Below, piece after piece: positions 53,755 through 62,100 of a DNA stretch of 64,000 nt. The stretch's first letter is position 1. Every line of letters begins with the position of its first letter. The DNA lies in contig CAWIHB010000004.1 of the NCBI GenBank assembly GCA_963835775.1, positions 62,001 through 126,000 of the forward strand, in the 5' to 3' direction. The stretch comes from Palsa-504 sp963835775. Lineage in GTDB: Bacteria > Actinomycetota > Actinomycetes > Streptosporangiales > Streptosporangiaceae. The translations under genes and the position numbers were made by a program. The notes under the pieces are model-generated. The model ran no database searches. It was given only the letters and a program-made list of their open reading frames with translations, and was not told where the DNA came from.

Positions 53755-54224
53755 CGGGGTGACTCCCGGTTCCCGGTCAGCTTGCGCATGGTGTAGGTCA
53801 CATTGATGATGCCGACGATGATCCAGATCAGGGCCATGAGCATGATGGCGGCGACGCCCGGGGACCCCTTGAGCACGATCGCGGTCACCGACAGGGCGAC
53901 CAGCATGGACCCCAGAGCCAGCAGCAAGGACTGCCGGCCGGAGTGATCGGCCCGCTCGGCCCGGATCGTGCGCCGTTCAGCACGGATCATGCGCTTGGCC
54001 CGGCGGCGTTGGTGCCTGCACCCCGCGTACCGGTCCAGCTGGGTCAGGATGCGGCTGTCCACCTCCGCCGTGACCCGGTTGTCGATCTGGGCCGCGATCC
54101 GCTTGTCGATCTCCGCGCCGATGCGTTCCACCAGACCCTCGGCCAGTGCCTGGTCATAGCCGGGGCCGAGGTCCTGCAGGGCGCCGACCGAGGCGGCGAT
54201 CTCGGCCTGGCTTTCTGTGGCCAT
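53751..54224 (-). CDS. Hypothetical membrane protein with helical N-terminal domain
   Basis: A 157-aa protein. Residues 1-60 form an amphipathic helix with repeated I-D-x-R/K-I/V units (GAEIDKRIAAQIDNRVTAEV), likely a coiled coil. A basic stretch (HQRRRAKRMIRAERRTIRAE) follows, then two membrane helices (SLLLALGSMLVALSVTAIVL and AAIMLMALIWIIVGIINVTY). The start is the second of two adjacent ATGs, with GGAGG 5 nt upstream. Function unknown. Confidence 0.75.
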   Translation of the reverse strand: MATESQAEIAASVGALQDLGPGYDQALAEGLVERIGAEIDKRIAAQIDNRVTAEVDSRILTQLDRYAGCRHQRRRAKRMIRAERRTIRAERADHSGRQSLLLALGSMLVALSVTAIVLKGSPGVAAIMLMALIWIIVGIINVTYTMRKLTGNRESPR

Positions 54225-54529
54225 CATGTCCTCCGAACGTTCCGTCAACCCCTGCAGGTACGGTACGGATCTGAGGCAGCGGAGCGGAATGCGGTTAGCC
54301 TCCGTCGCGTCCTGGGGTTTCCCCCACCCGGCCGTGTTCAGGGCCGCGATGAATCTCGGGGTGCTCAGACGTCATAGCTGCGACTCGCAAAAGACGCGGA
54401 GGAAGCAATGGTCCGGCCGCACGGGGGCCGGCCGGGCCAGCACCGGCGAACCGCGCTGCCCGGGTAATCGGGACCGTAGGTGAGAATGTGATCTGCGGCC
54501 CTGACCAACCCGACGGAGGGAGTTCGCCG

Positions 54530-55498
54530 ATGAGCGCCACGCCTGACACGCGTCCGCCTGACGGGTGGCCAGCTGACACGCGGCCGGCTGCGGGCACCTC
54601 GCTGCGGGAATTCCTGCACGGGCTGCCGGGGGTCGACCAGGTCGGCGCCGAGGCCCGGACGGCCATGCTGTCCAGCCGGTCGATCAAGACCACGGCCAAG
54701 CGGTGGGCCCTGGACATGGCCATCTCCATGATCGACCTGACCACGCTGGAGGGCCAGGACACGCCGGGCAAGGTACGGGCCCTGTGCGCCAAGGCCAAAC
54801 GCCCGGATCCCGCCGATCCGACCGCCCCCCAGGTCGCCGCGGTCTGCGTCTACCCGGACCTGGCCCACGTCGCGGCGGAAGAGGTCAAGGGCACCGGCAT
54901 CCACGTGGCCAGCGTCGCCACCGCCTTCCCGAGCGGCCGGACCAGCCTGGAGGTCAAGCTGGCCGACGTGCGGTACGCGGTGTCCGCGGGGGCCGACGAG
55001 GTGGACATGGTCATCGACCGCGGCGCCTTCCTGGCCGGTGACTACCAGCAGGTCTTCGACGAGATCGCCGCGGTCAAGCAGTCCTGCGGAGTGGCTCATC
55101 TCAAGGTCATCCTGGAGACCGGTGAGCTGGTCACGCTGGACAACGTGCGGCGCGCCTCGTGGCTGGCCATGCTGGCCGGCGCCGACTTCATCAAGACCTC
55201 GACCGGCAAGGTGGCTCCCGCCGCCACGCTCCCGGTGACCCTGGTCATGCTGGAAGCCGTGCGCGATTTCCGCGAGTCCCACGGCCGTCAGGTCGGCGTC
55301 AAGCCGGCCGGCGGCATCCGCACCGCCAAGGACGCCATCAGGTACCTGGTCCTGGTCAACGAGACGGCGGGGGACGACTGGCTGGATCCCCGCTGGTTCC
55401 GCCTGGGCGCCTCCAGCCTGCTGAACGACCTGCTCATGCAGCGGACCAAGCTGGCCACCGGCCGCTACTCGGGCCCCGACTACTTCACCCTGGACTGA
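54530..55498 (+). CDS. deoC: Deoxyribose-phosphate aldolase
   Basis: A 322-aa class I aldolase that splits 2-deoxyribose 5-phosphate into acetaldehyde and glyceraldehyde 3-phosphate. The Schiff-base Lys is K222 in DFIKTSTGK, the second Lys is in GVKPAGGIRTA, and the substrate Asp is in EVDMVIDRG. It is longer than E. coli DeoC (259 aa), like the actinomycete/eukaryotic type. ATG 54530 lies 10 nt after GGAGGG. It is the first gene of a deoC-ALDH-ALDH operon (1 bp, then an 8-bp overlap). Confidence 0.95.
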   Translation: MSATPDTRPPDGWPADTRPAAGTSLREFLHGLPGVDQVGAEARTAMLSSRSIKTTAKRWALDMAISMIDLTTLEGQDTPGKVRALCAKAKRPDPADPTAPQVAAVCVYPDLAHVAAEEVKGTGIHVASVATAFPSGRTSLEVKLADVRYAVSAGADEVDMVIDRGAFLAGDYQQVFDEIAAVKQSCGVAHLKVILETGELVTLDNVRRASWLAMLAGADFIKTSTGKVAPAATLPVTLVMLEAVRDFRESHGRQVGVKPAGGIRTAKDAIRYLVLVNETAGDDWLDPRWFRLGASSLLNDLLMQRTKLATGRYSGPDYFTLD

Positions 55499-55499
55499 C

Positions 55500-56939
55500 A
55501 TGCCTAAGTTCGAGTACGCGCCGGCACCGGAGTCGCGCGCTATCGTCTCCGTCAAGGAGTCATACGGGCTGTTCATCAACGGCGAGTTCACGTCCGGCGT
55601 GGACGGCCGCGCGTTCAAGACCATCTCGCCCGCCACCGAGGAGGTCCTGGCCGAGGTGACCGAGGCCGGCCCCGCCGATGTGGACCGCGCGGTGACCGCC
55701 GCCCGCCAGGCCTACGAGCAGACCTGGTCCCAGCTGCCGGGCCGGGAACGGGCCAAGTACCTGTTCCGGATCGCCCGCATCATCGCCGAGCGAGCCCGCG
55801 AACTGGCCGTGCTCGAGTCGCTCGACAACGGCAAGCCGATCAGGGAATCGCGCGACGTGGACATCCCGCTGGTCGCGGCGCACTTCTTCTATCACGCCGG
55901 CTGGGCCGACAAGCTGGAGTACGCGGGCTACGGCCCGGCGCCCAGGCCCCTGGGCGTGGCCGGCCAGGTCATCCCGTGGAATTTCCCGCTGCTGATGCTG
56001 GCCTGGAAGATCGCCCCCGCGCTGGCCTGCGGCAACACGGTGGTGCTGAAGCCCGCCGAGACCACGCCGCTGACCGCGCTGCTGTTCGCCGAGATCTGCC
56101 AGCAGGCCGACCTGCCGCCGGGCGTGGTCAACATCGTGACCGGGGCGGGGGAGACCGGCCGGGCCCTGGTCACCCATCCCGGCATCGACAAGGTCGCGTT
56201 CACCGGATCCACCGAGGTGGGCAAGGAGATCGCCCGCGCCTGCGCCTCCGGACCCCGCAAGAAGCTGACCCTGGAACTGGGCGGCAAGGCGGCCAACGTC
56301 GTGTTCGACGACGCGCCCGTCGACCAGGCGGTCGAGGGCATCGTGAACGGCATCTTCTTCAACCAGGGCCACGTCTGCTGCGCCGGGTCCCGGCTGCTGG
56401 TCCAGGAATCGGTCTACCCCGAGGTCCTGGCGTCGCTGCAGCGGCGGCTGGCCACGCTGCGCCTGGGCGACCCGCTGGACAAGAACACCGACGTGGGCGC
56501 GATCAACTCCGCCGCCCAGCTGGCCAAGATCCGCGAGCTGTCCGAGGTCGGCGAGGCGGAGGGCGCGCAGCGGTGGTCCCCGCCGTGCGAGCTGCCGGTG
56601 AAGGGGTTCTGGTTCCCGCCCACGGTCTTCACCGGGGTGTCGCAGGCGCACCGCATCGCCCGCGAGGAGATCTTCGGCCCGGTCCTGTCGGTGCTCACCT
56701 TCCGGACCCCGGCCGAGGCGGTGGAAAAGGCTAACAACACCCCGTACGGGCTGTCCGCCGGGGTCTGGACCGACAAGGGATCGCTGATCTTGTGGATGGC
56801 GTCCCGGCTGCGGGCCGGCGTGGTCTGGGCCAACACGTTCAACAAGTTCGACCCGGCTTCGCCGTTCGGCGGCTACAAGGAATCCGGCTACGGCCGCGAG
56901 GGCGGCCGGCATGGGCTGGAGGCGTACCTCGATGTCTGA
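55500..56939 (+). CDS. Aldehyde dehydrogenase
   Basis: A 479-aa NAD(P)-dependent ALDH: VIPWNFPLLML, GNTVVLKPAE, VAFTGSTEVGK, general base E259 in LELGGKAA, and nucleophile C293 in NQGHVCCAGSR. The end PFGGYKESGYGREGG is standard. One base after the deoC stop, it would oxidise the acetaldehyde released by DeoC or a related aldehyde. The next gene, an ALDH-like protein without catalytic residues, overlaps its 3' end by 8 bp, suggesting a hetero-oligomer. Confidence 0.93.
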   Translation: MPKFEYAPAPESRAIVSVKESYGLFINGEFTSGVDGRAFKTISPATEEVLAEVTEAGPADVDRAVTAARQAYEQTWSQLPGRERAKYLFRIARIIAERARELAVLESLDNGKPIRESRDVDIPLVAAHFFYHAGWADKLEYAGYGPAPRPLGVAGQVIPWNFPLLMLAWKIAPALACGNTVVLKPAETTPLTALLFAEICQQADLPPGVVNIVTGAGETGRALVTHPGIDKVAFTGSTEVGKEIARACASGPRKKLTLELGGKAANVVFDDAPVDQAVEGIVNGIFFNQGHVCCAGSRLLVQESVYPEVLASLQRRLATLRLGDPLDKNTDVGAINSAAQLAKIRELSEVGEAEGAQRWSPPCELPVKGFWFPPTVFTGVSQAHRIAREEIFGPVLSVLTFRTPAEAVEKANNTPYGLSAGVWTDKGSLILWMASRLRAGVVWANTFNKFDPASPFGGYKESGYGREGGRHGLEAYLDV

Positions 56940-57888
56940 AACTGTGCTTCCCCCGGGGGACGACCCCCCGGTGACCCCCCGGAAAGGGGGGACTACCCGT
57001 CCCCCCTTTGACCCCCCTGGCCCCCCCGGCCCTGGCAGGCTGGCCGTCCGGAAGACCTACAAGCTCTACATCGGCGGGGCCTTCCCCCGCTCGGAAAGCG
57101 GAAGGTCCTACGTGGTGACCGACCACCAGGGCGGATTCCTGGCCAACGCGGCGCTGGCCTCGCGCAAGGACGCCAGGGACGCGGTCGCGGCCGCCCGCAA
57201 GGCGTTCCCGGGCTGGTCGGGAGCGACCGCCTACAACCGGGGCCAGGTGCTGTACCGGGTCGCCGAGCTGATGGAGGGCCGCCGGGCCCAGTTCGTTGCC
57301 GACGTCCGCTCGGCCGACGGCCTGGGCGTACGGCAGGCCGAAACGGCCGTGGACGCCGCCATCGACCGCTGGGTCTGGTACGCGGGCTGGTCGGACAAGA
57401 TCGCCCAGGTCCGCGGGGCCGCCAACCCGGTGGCCGGGCCGTACTTCAACTTCTCCCTGCCCGAACCGACCGGCGTGGTCGCGGTCATCGCCCCCGAGGC
57501 CGCCAGCCTGCTCGGCTTCGTCTCGGTGGTCGCGCCCGCGATCGCGACCGGCAACACCGTGGTGGCCCTGGCCAGCGAGCGCGGCCCGCTGCCCGCGGTG
57601 ACGCTGTCGGAGGTGCTGGCCACCTCCGACGTGCCGGGCGGCGTGGTCAACGTGCTCACCGGCCGCACCGCTGAGGTCGCGCCCTGGCTGGCCTCGCACA
57701 TGGACGTCAACGCCATCGACCTGGCCGCCGCGCCCGACGACCTGGCCGACGACCTGGCCATAGCCGCCGCCGAGAACCTCAAGCGCGTCGTCAGGTCCGC
57801 CGAGGCGGACTGGACGGCGATGCCGGGCCTGGCGCGGATGCTGGCCTACCTGGAGACCAAGACCGTCTGGCACCCCGTCGGCACCTGA
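56932..57888 (+). CDS. ALDH-like protein lacking catalytic residues
   Basis: A 318-aa protein starting at ATG 56932 inside the end of the previous gene. After a Pro-rich leader (40 aa) it follows the ALDH N-terminal NAD-binding domain: LYIGGAFPRSESGRSYVV, VRSADGLGVRQAETAVDAAI, GVVAVIAPEAASLLG, GNTVVALASE. It ends where the catalytic domain should start. There is no ELGGK Glu, no catalytic Cys and indeed no Cys at all. The pairing with a full ALDH recurs in actinomycete deoC operons, as far as I recall, so this is probably a dedicated structural or regulatory subunit rather than a truncation. Confidence 0.88.
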   Translation: MSETVLPPGDDPPVTPRKGGTTRPPFDPPGPPGPGRLAVRKTYKLYIGGAFPRSESGRSYVVTDHQGGFLANAALASRKDARDAVAAARKAFPGWSGATAYNRGQVLYRVAELMEGRRAQFVADVRSADGLGVRQAETAVDAAIDRWVWYAGWSDKIAQVRGAANPVAGPYFNFSLPEPTGVVAVIAPEAASLLGFVSVVAPAIATGNTVVALASERGPLPAVTLSEVLATSDVPGGVVNVLTGRTAEVAPWLASHMDVNAIDLAAAPDDLADDLAIAAAENLKRVVRSAEADWTAMPGLARMLAYLETKTVWHPVGT

Positions 57889-58006
57889 CCGCCGCGAATG
57901 CCCAGACCCGCGCCGCCTATCACGGCCGCGGCGGTGACATCCGTCATGCCCAGGTCAGGATCTGTCACACTGGGCCGGGAAAGGCCTCCTGCCTAGCGTT
58001 ATAGGC

Positions 58007-58750
58007 ATGACGAACACCGCAGAGCACACGACCCAGACCCGCGACTACAGCCGGCTGCAGTCGGTAGCGAAGATCGCGGTCTTCGACATCGCAGGCCCCC
58101 TGGTGGCCTACTCGCTGCTGCGCCGGGCCGGGCTGAGCACCGTGTCCGCCCTGGTCCTCAGCGGCGTCCTGCCCGGCATCGCCGTGCTGGGCGGCCTGAT
58201 CCGGCACCGCCGCATCGATGCCGTCGGCATCCTGGTCCTGGCCGGGATCGCGGTCGGCACCGTCCTCGGCATGCTCAGCGGCAACCCGCACCTGTTCCTG
58301 ATGGAGGGCTCGGTGCCCACCGCCGTGTTCGGGGTGCTCTGCCTGGGCTCGCTGTGGTCGCAGCGGCCGCTGATCTACCGGTTCGCGCTGGAGTTCATGG
58401 GCCAGGACTCCCCGCGCGGCCGTGAGTTCGCCAGCCTGTGGCAGTACGAGGGATTCCGCCGCCTCTTCCGGAACTTCACCCTGGTCTGGGGCGTGGTGTA
58501 CCTGCTCGAGGCCGCCGCCCGCGTCGTCATCGTCGAGACCACCTCGACCGGCACCGCCCTGGCCGTCTCCAAGGTGATGCCCTACGCCGTCGCGGGCCTG
58601 CTGGTCGGCTGGATGGTCCTGTATGGCCGCCGCGCCCGCCGCGAAGGCGAGCGCCGCGCCGCCGAAACCGCCCAGCCCGAACCCCAGCGCCCCGAGCCCC
58701 AGCGCCCCGAGCCCGCCATCTCCGCCTCTCGCCGCCCCGCCGCCGCCTGA
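58007..58750 (+). CDS. VC0807-family membrane protein
   Basis: A 247-aa protein with about six hydrophobic segments: FDIAGPLVAYSLLRRAGLS, ALVLSGVLPGIAVLGGLIRH, VGILVLAGIAVGTVLGMLSG, SVPTAVFGVLCLGSLWSQRP, FTLVWGVVYLLEAAARVVIV and VMPYAVAGLLVGWMVLYGRR. The R-P-L-I-Y-R-F and G-x-x-P motifs are those of the VC0807 family. It has a repetitive C-terminal tail QPEPQRPEPQRPEP. Function unknown. Confidence 0.8.
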   Translation: MTNTAEHTTQTRDYSRLQSVAKIAVFDIAGPLVAYSLLRRAGLSTVSALVLSGVLPGIAVLGGLIRHRRIDAVGILVLAGIAVGTVLGMLSGNPHLFLMEGSVPTAVFGVLCLGSLWSQRPLIYRFALEFMGQDSPRGREFASLWQYEGFRRLFRNFTLVWGVVYLLEAAARVVIVETTSTGTALAVSKVMPYAVAGLLVGWMVLYGRRARREGERRAAETAQPEPQRPEPQRPEPAISASRRPAAA

Positions 58751-58777
58751 CCGCCCGACCCACGCTAAGCCGCCGCC

Positions 58778-58812
58778 CAGCCCTCAGCCCTCAGCCCTCA
58801 GCCCTCAGCCCT
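58778..58812. repeat. Five perfect tandem copies of a 7-bp unit
   Basis: CAGCCCT is repeated five times without variation. The stop codon (58805-58807) and last codons of the DUF3500 gene lie within it. Slippage of one unit would change the reading frame of that C-terminus. Confidence 0.95.
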
Positions 58813-59851
58813 GGTGGTGCTGCCGGTAGTGCTCGGCCAGCACGTCGTCGCCGAAGTCGTCGGCCGGGTTGCGCCACACCGAGTGGATGTGGTTGCCGTT
58901 GCCCTGGGTGTTGTCGTGCTCGATGAGCAGCGTCGGTCCCTGGATGCGGAAGTAGTGCCGCTGCCCGGGTTGGGTGCCGCCCGCCCAGGCGAAGGTGAGC
59001 TGGTCGAACCCGGCCCGCTCCAGGTCGTTCAGCTGCACGCCGGCCACCTCGTCGGGCAGCCGCCGGGCGAACGTCCCGACCAGCTCCGATAGCTCGTCAA
59101 GCTGGCGTTCGGTCAGCCCAGCCGCGGAAAGCCCCTTCGGCTGGGCGCGGACGTAGCTGAGCATGTCGCGCTCGTCCTCGCTGATCACGTAGTCGGGCTC
59201 GACGAACATCGCGTCGGGCCGCTCGACCTCGCCGATCCTGGGCACCAGCCGGGTGACGACATCCGGCGGCGGCCGGTGGTGGATGATCGCGGCCTGCCGC
59301 TGGGCGGCATCCAGTGAGTTCACGAATCGGAAGCCGCGTTCCTCCTCGTCGGCCACCGGGGCCAGCGGCCCGTACGAGGCCGGCTCGGCGCCCAGCATGC
59401 AGGGCGTGGGGGAGATGTGCCGGCTGCCGGCCACGGTGAAGTTGAACGACACGTGATGCCCGGCCACCTGCCAGCCCCACACCTGATCTCCCGGCGCACC
59501 GAACACCCGGAAGCTGTACCGCTCCGGGTTGAACAGCCCGGCCAGATCCGGCTGCAGCGCCCGCAGCACGTGCTCGAGCGCCATCACCGAGACGACCTTC
59601 GCGTACCCCGGCAGGCTGGTCCCGCTCATGATCAGCTCGTGCGCCAGCCTGCGCTGGCCCTCGTCGAGCGCGCCGATCGGCAGCCCGGCGCGCTCGTGCG
59701 CGGGCAGGAACGTCCACTCCCGCCGCTGCTCGCCGAAGGCGGAGCAGGCCAGGCCGCGCTGCGCCTCGGTCAGCGCCGCCACGAACGCCGCCGCGGCCTT
59801 GGCCATCCGCGCGGCCGTCTCCGGCGCCGCCCGCCGGTCCCCGTCATTCAT
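58805..59851 (-). CDS. DUF3500 protein
   Basis: A 348-aa protein of the DUF3500 family: WTFLPAHERAGLPIGALDEG, QVWGWQVAGHHVSFNFTVAG, GAEPASYGPLAPVADEEERG, and the C-terminal His-rich EHDNTQGNGNHIHSVWRNP. Conserved His residues suggest metal binding, but no activity is established for the family. GGAGGGA lies 7 nt before ATG 59851. The 3' end sits in a heptamer repeat. A motif at 59912-59933 is shared with the dehydrogenase gene. Confidence 0.88.
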   Translation of the reverse strand: MNDGDRRAAPETAARMAKAAAAFVAALTEAQRGLACSAFGEQRREWTFLPAHERAGLPIGALDEGQRRLAHELIMSGTSLPGYAKVVSVMALEHVLRALQPDLAGLFNPERYSFRVFGAPGDQVWGWQVAGHHVSFNFTVAGSRHISPTPCMLGAEPASYGPLAPVADEEERGFRFVNSLDAAQRQAAIIHHRPPPDVVTRLVPRIGEVERPDAMFVEPDYVISEDERDMLSYVRAQPKGLSAAGLTERQLDELSELVGTFARRLPDEVAGVQLNDLERAGFDQLTFAWAGGTQPGQRHYFRIQGPTLLIEHDNTQGNGNHIHSVWRNPADDFGDDVLAEHYRQHHQG

Positions 59852-59911
59852 CCGCCGTCCCTCCGGTCACCTTGCTCGCCGCGGGCCGCCCGCCGCCCGC
59901 GCCCGGTTTCA

Positions 59912-59933
59912 TTTTTATCCCGAACGGCCCGTG
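59912..59933 (-). promoter_or_regulatory. Shared upstream motif, copy 2
   Basis: The minus strand contains the same CCGTTCGGGATAAAAA as at 50315-50337, here 61 bp upstream of the DUF3500 start and preceded by CACGGG. Confidence 0.5.
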
Positions 59934-60064
59934 CCGCACGCCGCCGCGTCCGCTCACCGCCCCGCGGGGCCAGCCGGGCCCGGCCAGGTGCGCAAGCCTT
60001 GCAGCCGCATCCGGCTGGCTGATGTCGAGGTGCTGCAACAGGATTTTCCGGACATGCTGGTGGC

Positions 60065-61144
60065 ATGAAGGACGACCAGCACCACGTGCATGATCATCAG
60101 CATGCGGATCATGGCTGGTGGGCCCGGGTCAGGCACGCCGCCGGTCCGCACTCGCACTCCCACGACCGCGCGGCTGACCCGGTACTCGAGTCCTCGGCCG
60201 AAGGCCTGCGGGCGCTGTGGATCTCGCTGGCCGGGCTGGCCGCGACCGCATGCGCGCAGGCGGTGGTGGTCGCCCTGTCCGGCTCGGTCGCGCTGCTGGG
60301 CGACGCGCTGCACAATTCGGCCGACGCGCTGACCGCCGTGCCGCTCGGCATCGCGTTCCTGCTCGGCCGGCGCCGTCCCACCCGCCGCTACACCTACGGC
60401 TACGGCCGGGCCGAGGACCTGGCCGGCGTGGTCATCGTGGCCGTGATCGTGCTGTCCTCGGCCACGGCCGCGTACATCGCCGTGCAGCGGCTGCTGCACC
60501 CGCATCCGGTCACCCACCTGGCCGCGGTCGCGGCCGCGGCCGCGACCGGCTGCGCGGGCAACGAGCTGGTGGCCAGGTACCGGATCACCACCGGGCGCCG
60601 GATCGGCTCGGCCGCGCTGGTCGCCGACGGCCTGCACGCCCGCACCGACGGGTTCACCTCGCTGGCCGTCCTGGCCGGGGCGGGCGGGGTGGCGATCGGC
60701 TGGCGGTGGGCCGACCCGGTGCTTGGCCTGCTCATCACGGCGGCCATCGCCGTGGTGGGCTGGCAGGCGGCCCGCGAGGTCGGGCGGCGGCTGATGGACA
60801 GCGTGGACCCGGCCCTGACCGATACGGCCGAGGCCACCCTGCGGGCCACGCCGGGCGTGCTTGACGCCGGGCCGGTGCGGCTGCGCTGGGTCGGCCGGAC
60901 GCTGCGGGCCGAGTGCGAGATCCTGGTCGACCCGCGCAGCTCGGTCATCGAGGCGCACGATGTCGCCGTCGCCGCGGAACACGCGCTCATCCACGCCATC
61001 CCCAGGCTCGCCGCCGTCAGCGTGCACGCCGACCCGCTGGACGGCACCGATCACCACGCCCTGCTGGCCGATCACGCGCTGGCCGGGCACGCGCTGGCCG
61101 GGCACGCGCTGGCCGGGCACGCGCTGGCCGGGCACGGCCATTAG
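60065..61144 (+). CDS. Cation diffusion facilitator (CDF) metal transporter
   Basis: A 359-aa protein. It has a His-rich N-terminus (KDDQHHVHDHQHADHG, then HSHSHDR) and six TM helices with the CDF metal sites HNSAD in TM2 and HARTD in TM5. The cytoplasmic domain ends IHAIPRLAAVSVHADP. The final 25 residues are a tandem HALAG repeat rich in His. CDFs export Zn, Co, Ni or Mn in exchange for protons. Asp/His in both sites favours zinc or cobalt. It starts at ATG 60065 with no clear ribosome site. Confidence 0.92.
   Translation: MKDDQHHVHDHQHADHGWWARVRHAAGPHSHSHDRAADPVLESSAEGLRALWISLAGLAATACAQAVVVALSGSVALLGDALHNSADALTAVPLGIAFLLGRRRPTRRYTYGYGRAEDLAGVVIVAVIVLSSATAAYIAVQRLLHPHPVTHLAAVAAAAATGCAGNELVARYRITTGRRIGSAALVADGLHARTDGFTSLAVLAGAGGVAIGWRWADPVLGLLITAAIAVVGWQAAREVGRRLMDSVDPALTDTAEATLRATPGVLDAGPVRLRWVGRTLRAECEILVDPRSSVIEAHDVAVAAEHALIHAIPRLAAVSVHADPLDGTDHHALLADHALAGHALAGHALAGHALAGHGH
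61073..61132 (+). repeat. Four perfect 15-bp tandem repeats in the CDF gene
   Basis: The unit CACGCGCTGGCCGGG is repeated four times and encodes HALAG each time, followed by H-G-H-stop. In-frame slippage would add or remove a His-bearing unit without breaking the gene. Confidence 0.95.
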
Positions 61145-61155
61145 CGGCAGCGCCG

Positions 61156-61977
61156 CTACACCCGGGGCAGGATCGCGGCCAGCAGGGAGCCCATCCGGCC
61201 CGCCGAGGCCCGGCCCGCCTCGACCACCTCGGCGTGGCTCAGGCTCTGCCCGGCCAGGCCCGCCGCCATGTTGGTGACCAGGGATATGCCCAGCACCTCG
61301 GCACTCATCTGGCGGGCCGCGATCGCCTCCAGGCCGGTTGACATCCCGACCAGGTCGGCGCCGAGCCGGCCGATCATGGTGATCTCCGCCGGGGTCTCGT
61401 AATGCGGGCCGGGCATCATCGCGTACACGCCCTCGGCCAGGCTGGGATCGGCCTGGCGGGCCAGCGCCCGCAGCCGCGGCGAGTACAGGTCGGTCAGGTC
61501 GACGAACCGCGGGCCGGCCGACGGCGCGGGCCCGGTCAGCGGGGACTTCCCGGTCAGGTTCAGGTGATCGCTGATCAGCACCGGCTGCCCGACGCCGAGC
61601 CCGGGACGGATGCCGCCCGCCGCGTTGGTCAGCACCACCACCCGGCAGCCCGCCGAGATGGCGGTGCGCACGCCGTGCACCACGGTGGCGGGCGGCAGCC
61701 CCTCGTACAGGTGGACCCGGCCCAGGAACACCAGGACCCGCAGCGGCCCGGCGGTCAACGCGCGCACCGTGGGCGTATGCCCGGCCACGGTGGGCTCGGG
61801 GAAACCGCCCAGTTCGGTCAGCGGGATCTCCGCCTCGGCGACGCCGATCGCGTCGGCGGCCGGGGCCCAGCCCGAGCCGAGGACCACCGCCACGTCGGGC
61901 TGGCCGGCCAGGTCGATCAGGCGGGCGGCGCTGGCCGCCGCGACGGCGAAGGGATCTTCACTCACGAAGGCCATCAT
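61156..61977 (-). CDS. Purine nucleoside phosphorylase, trimeric class
   Basis: A 273-aa NP-I phosphorylase: phosphate-binding VVLGSGWAPAAD, PTVAGHTPTVRAL, GRVHLYEGLPP, VVLTNAAGGIRPGLGVG, MMPGPHYETPAEI and the ribose-binding GADLVGMSTGLEAIAAR. It releases (deoxy)ribose 1-phosphate from inosine/guanosine, which after isomerisation feeds deoC in this window. Catalytic Asn lies in TNMAAGL. It converges on the CDF gene with 11 bp between stops. Confidence 0.93.
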   Translation of the reverse strand: MMAFVSEDPFAVAAASAARLIDLAGQPDVAVVLGSGWAPAADAIGVAEAEIPLTELGGFPEPTVAGHTPTVRALTAGPLRVLVFLGRVHLYEGLPPATVVHGVRTAISAGCRVVVLTNAAGGIRPGLGVGQPVLISDHLNLTGKSPLTGPAPSAGPRFVDLTDLYSPRLRALARQADPSLAEGVYAMMPGPHYETPAEITMIGRLGADLVGMSTGLEAIAARQMSAEVLGISLVTNMAAGLAGQSLSHAEVVEAGRASAGRMGSLLAAILPRV

Positions 61978-62045
61978 GGCCTATGGCGAGCCCGCGGGGC
62001 GGCGCAAGCCCCATCCGGGTCGGGATCGGTGCACCGCGCGAGCAC

Positions 62046-62070
62046 CACGGCCCGTTCGGCCGAAGATTAA
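62046..62070 (+). promoter_or_regulatory. Shared upstream motif, copy 3 (divergent)
   Basis: CACGGCCCGTTCGG followed after 6 bp by ATTAAA. It resembles the two motifs at 50315-50337 and 59912-59933 and lies 31 bp upstream of the DedA-like gene in the same relative orientation. Confidence 0.4.
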
Positions 62071-62100
62071 ATGAGCCGGGATTCGGTATAGCGTGACGGG

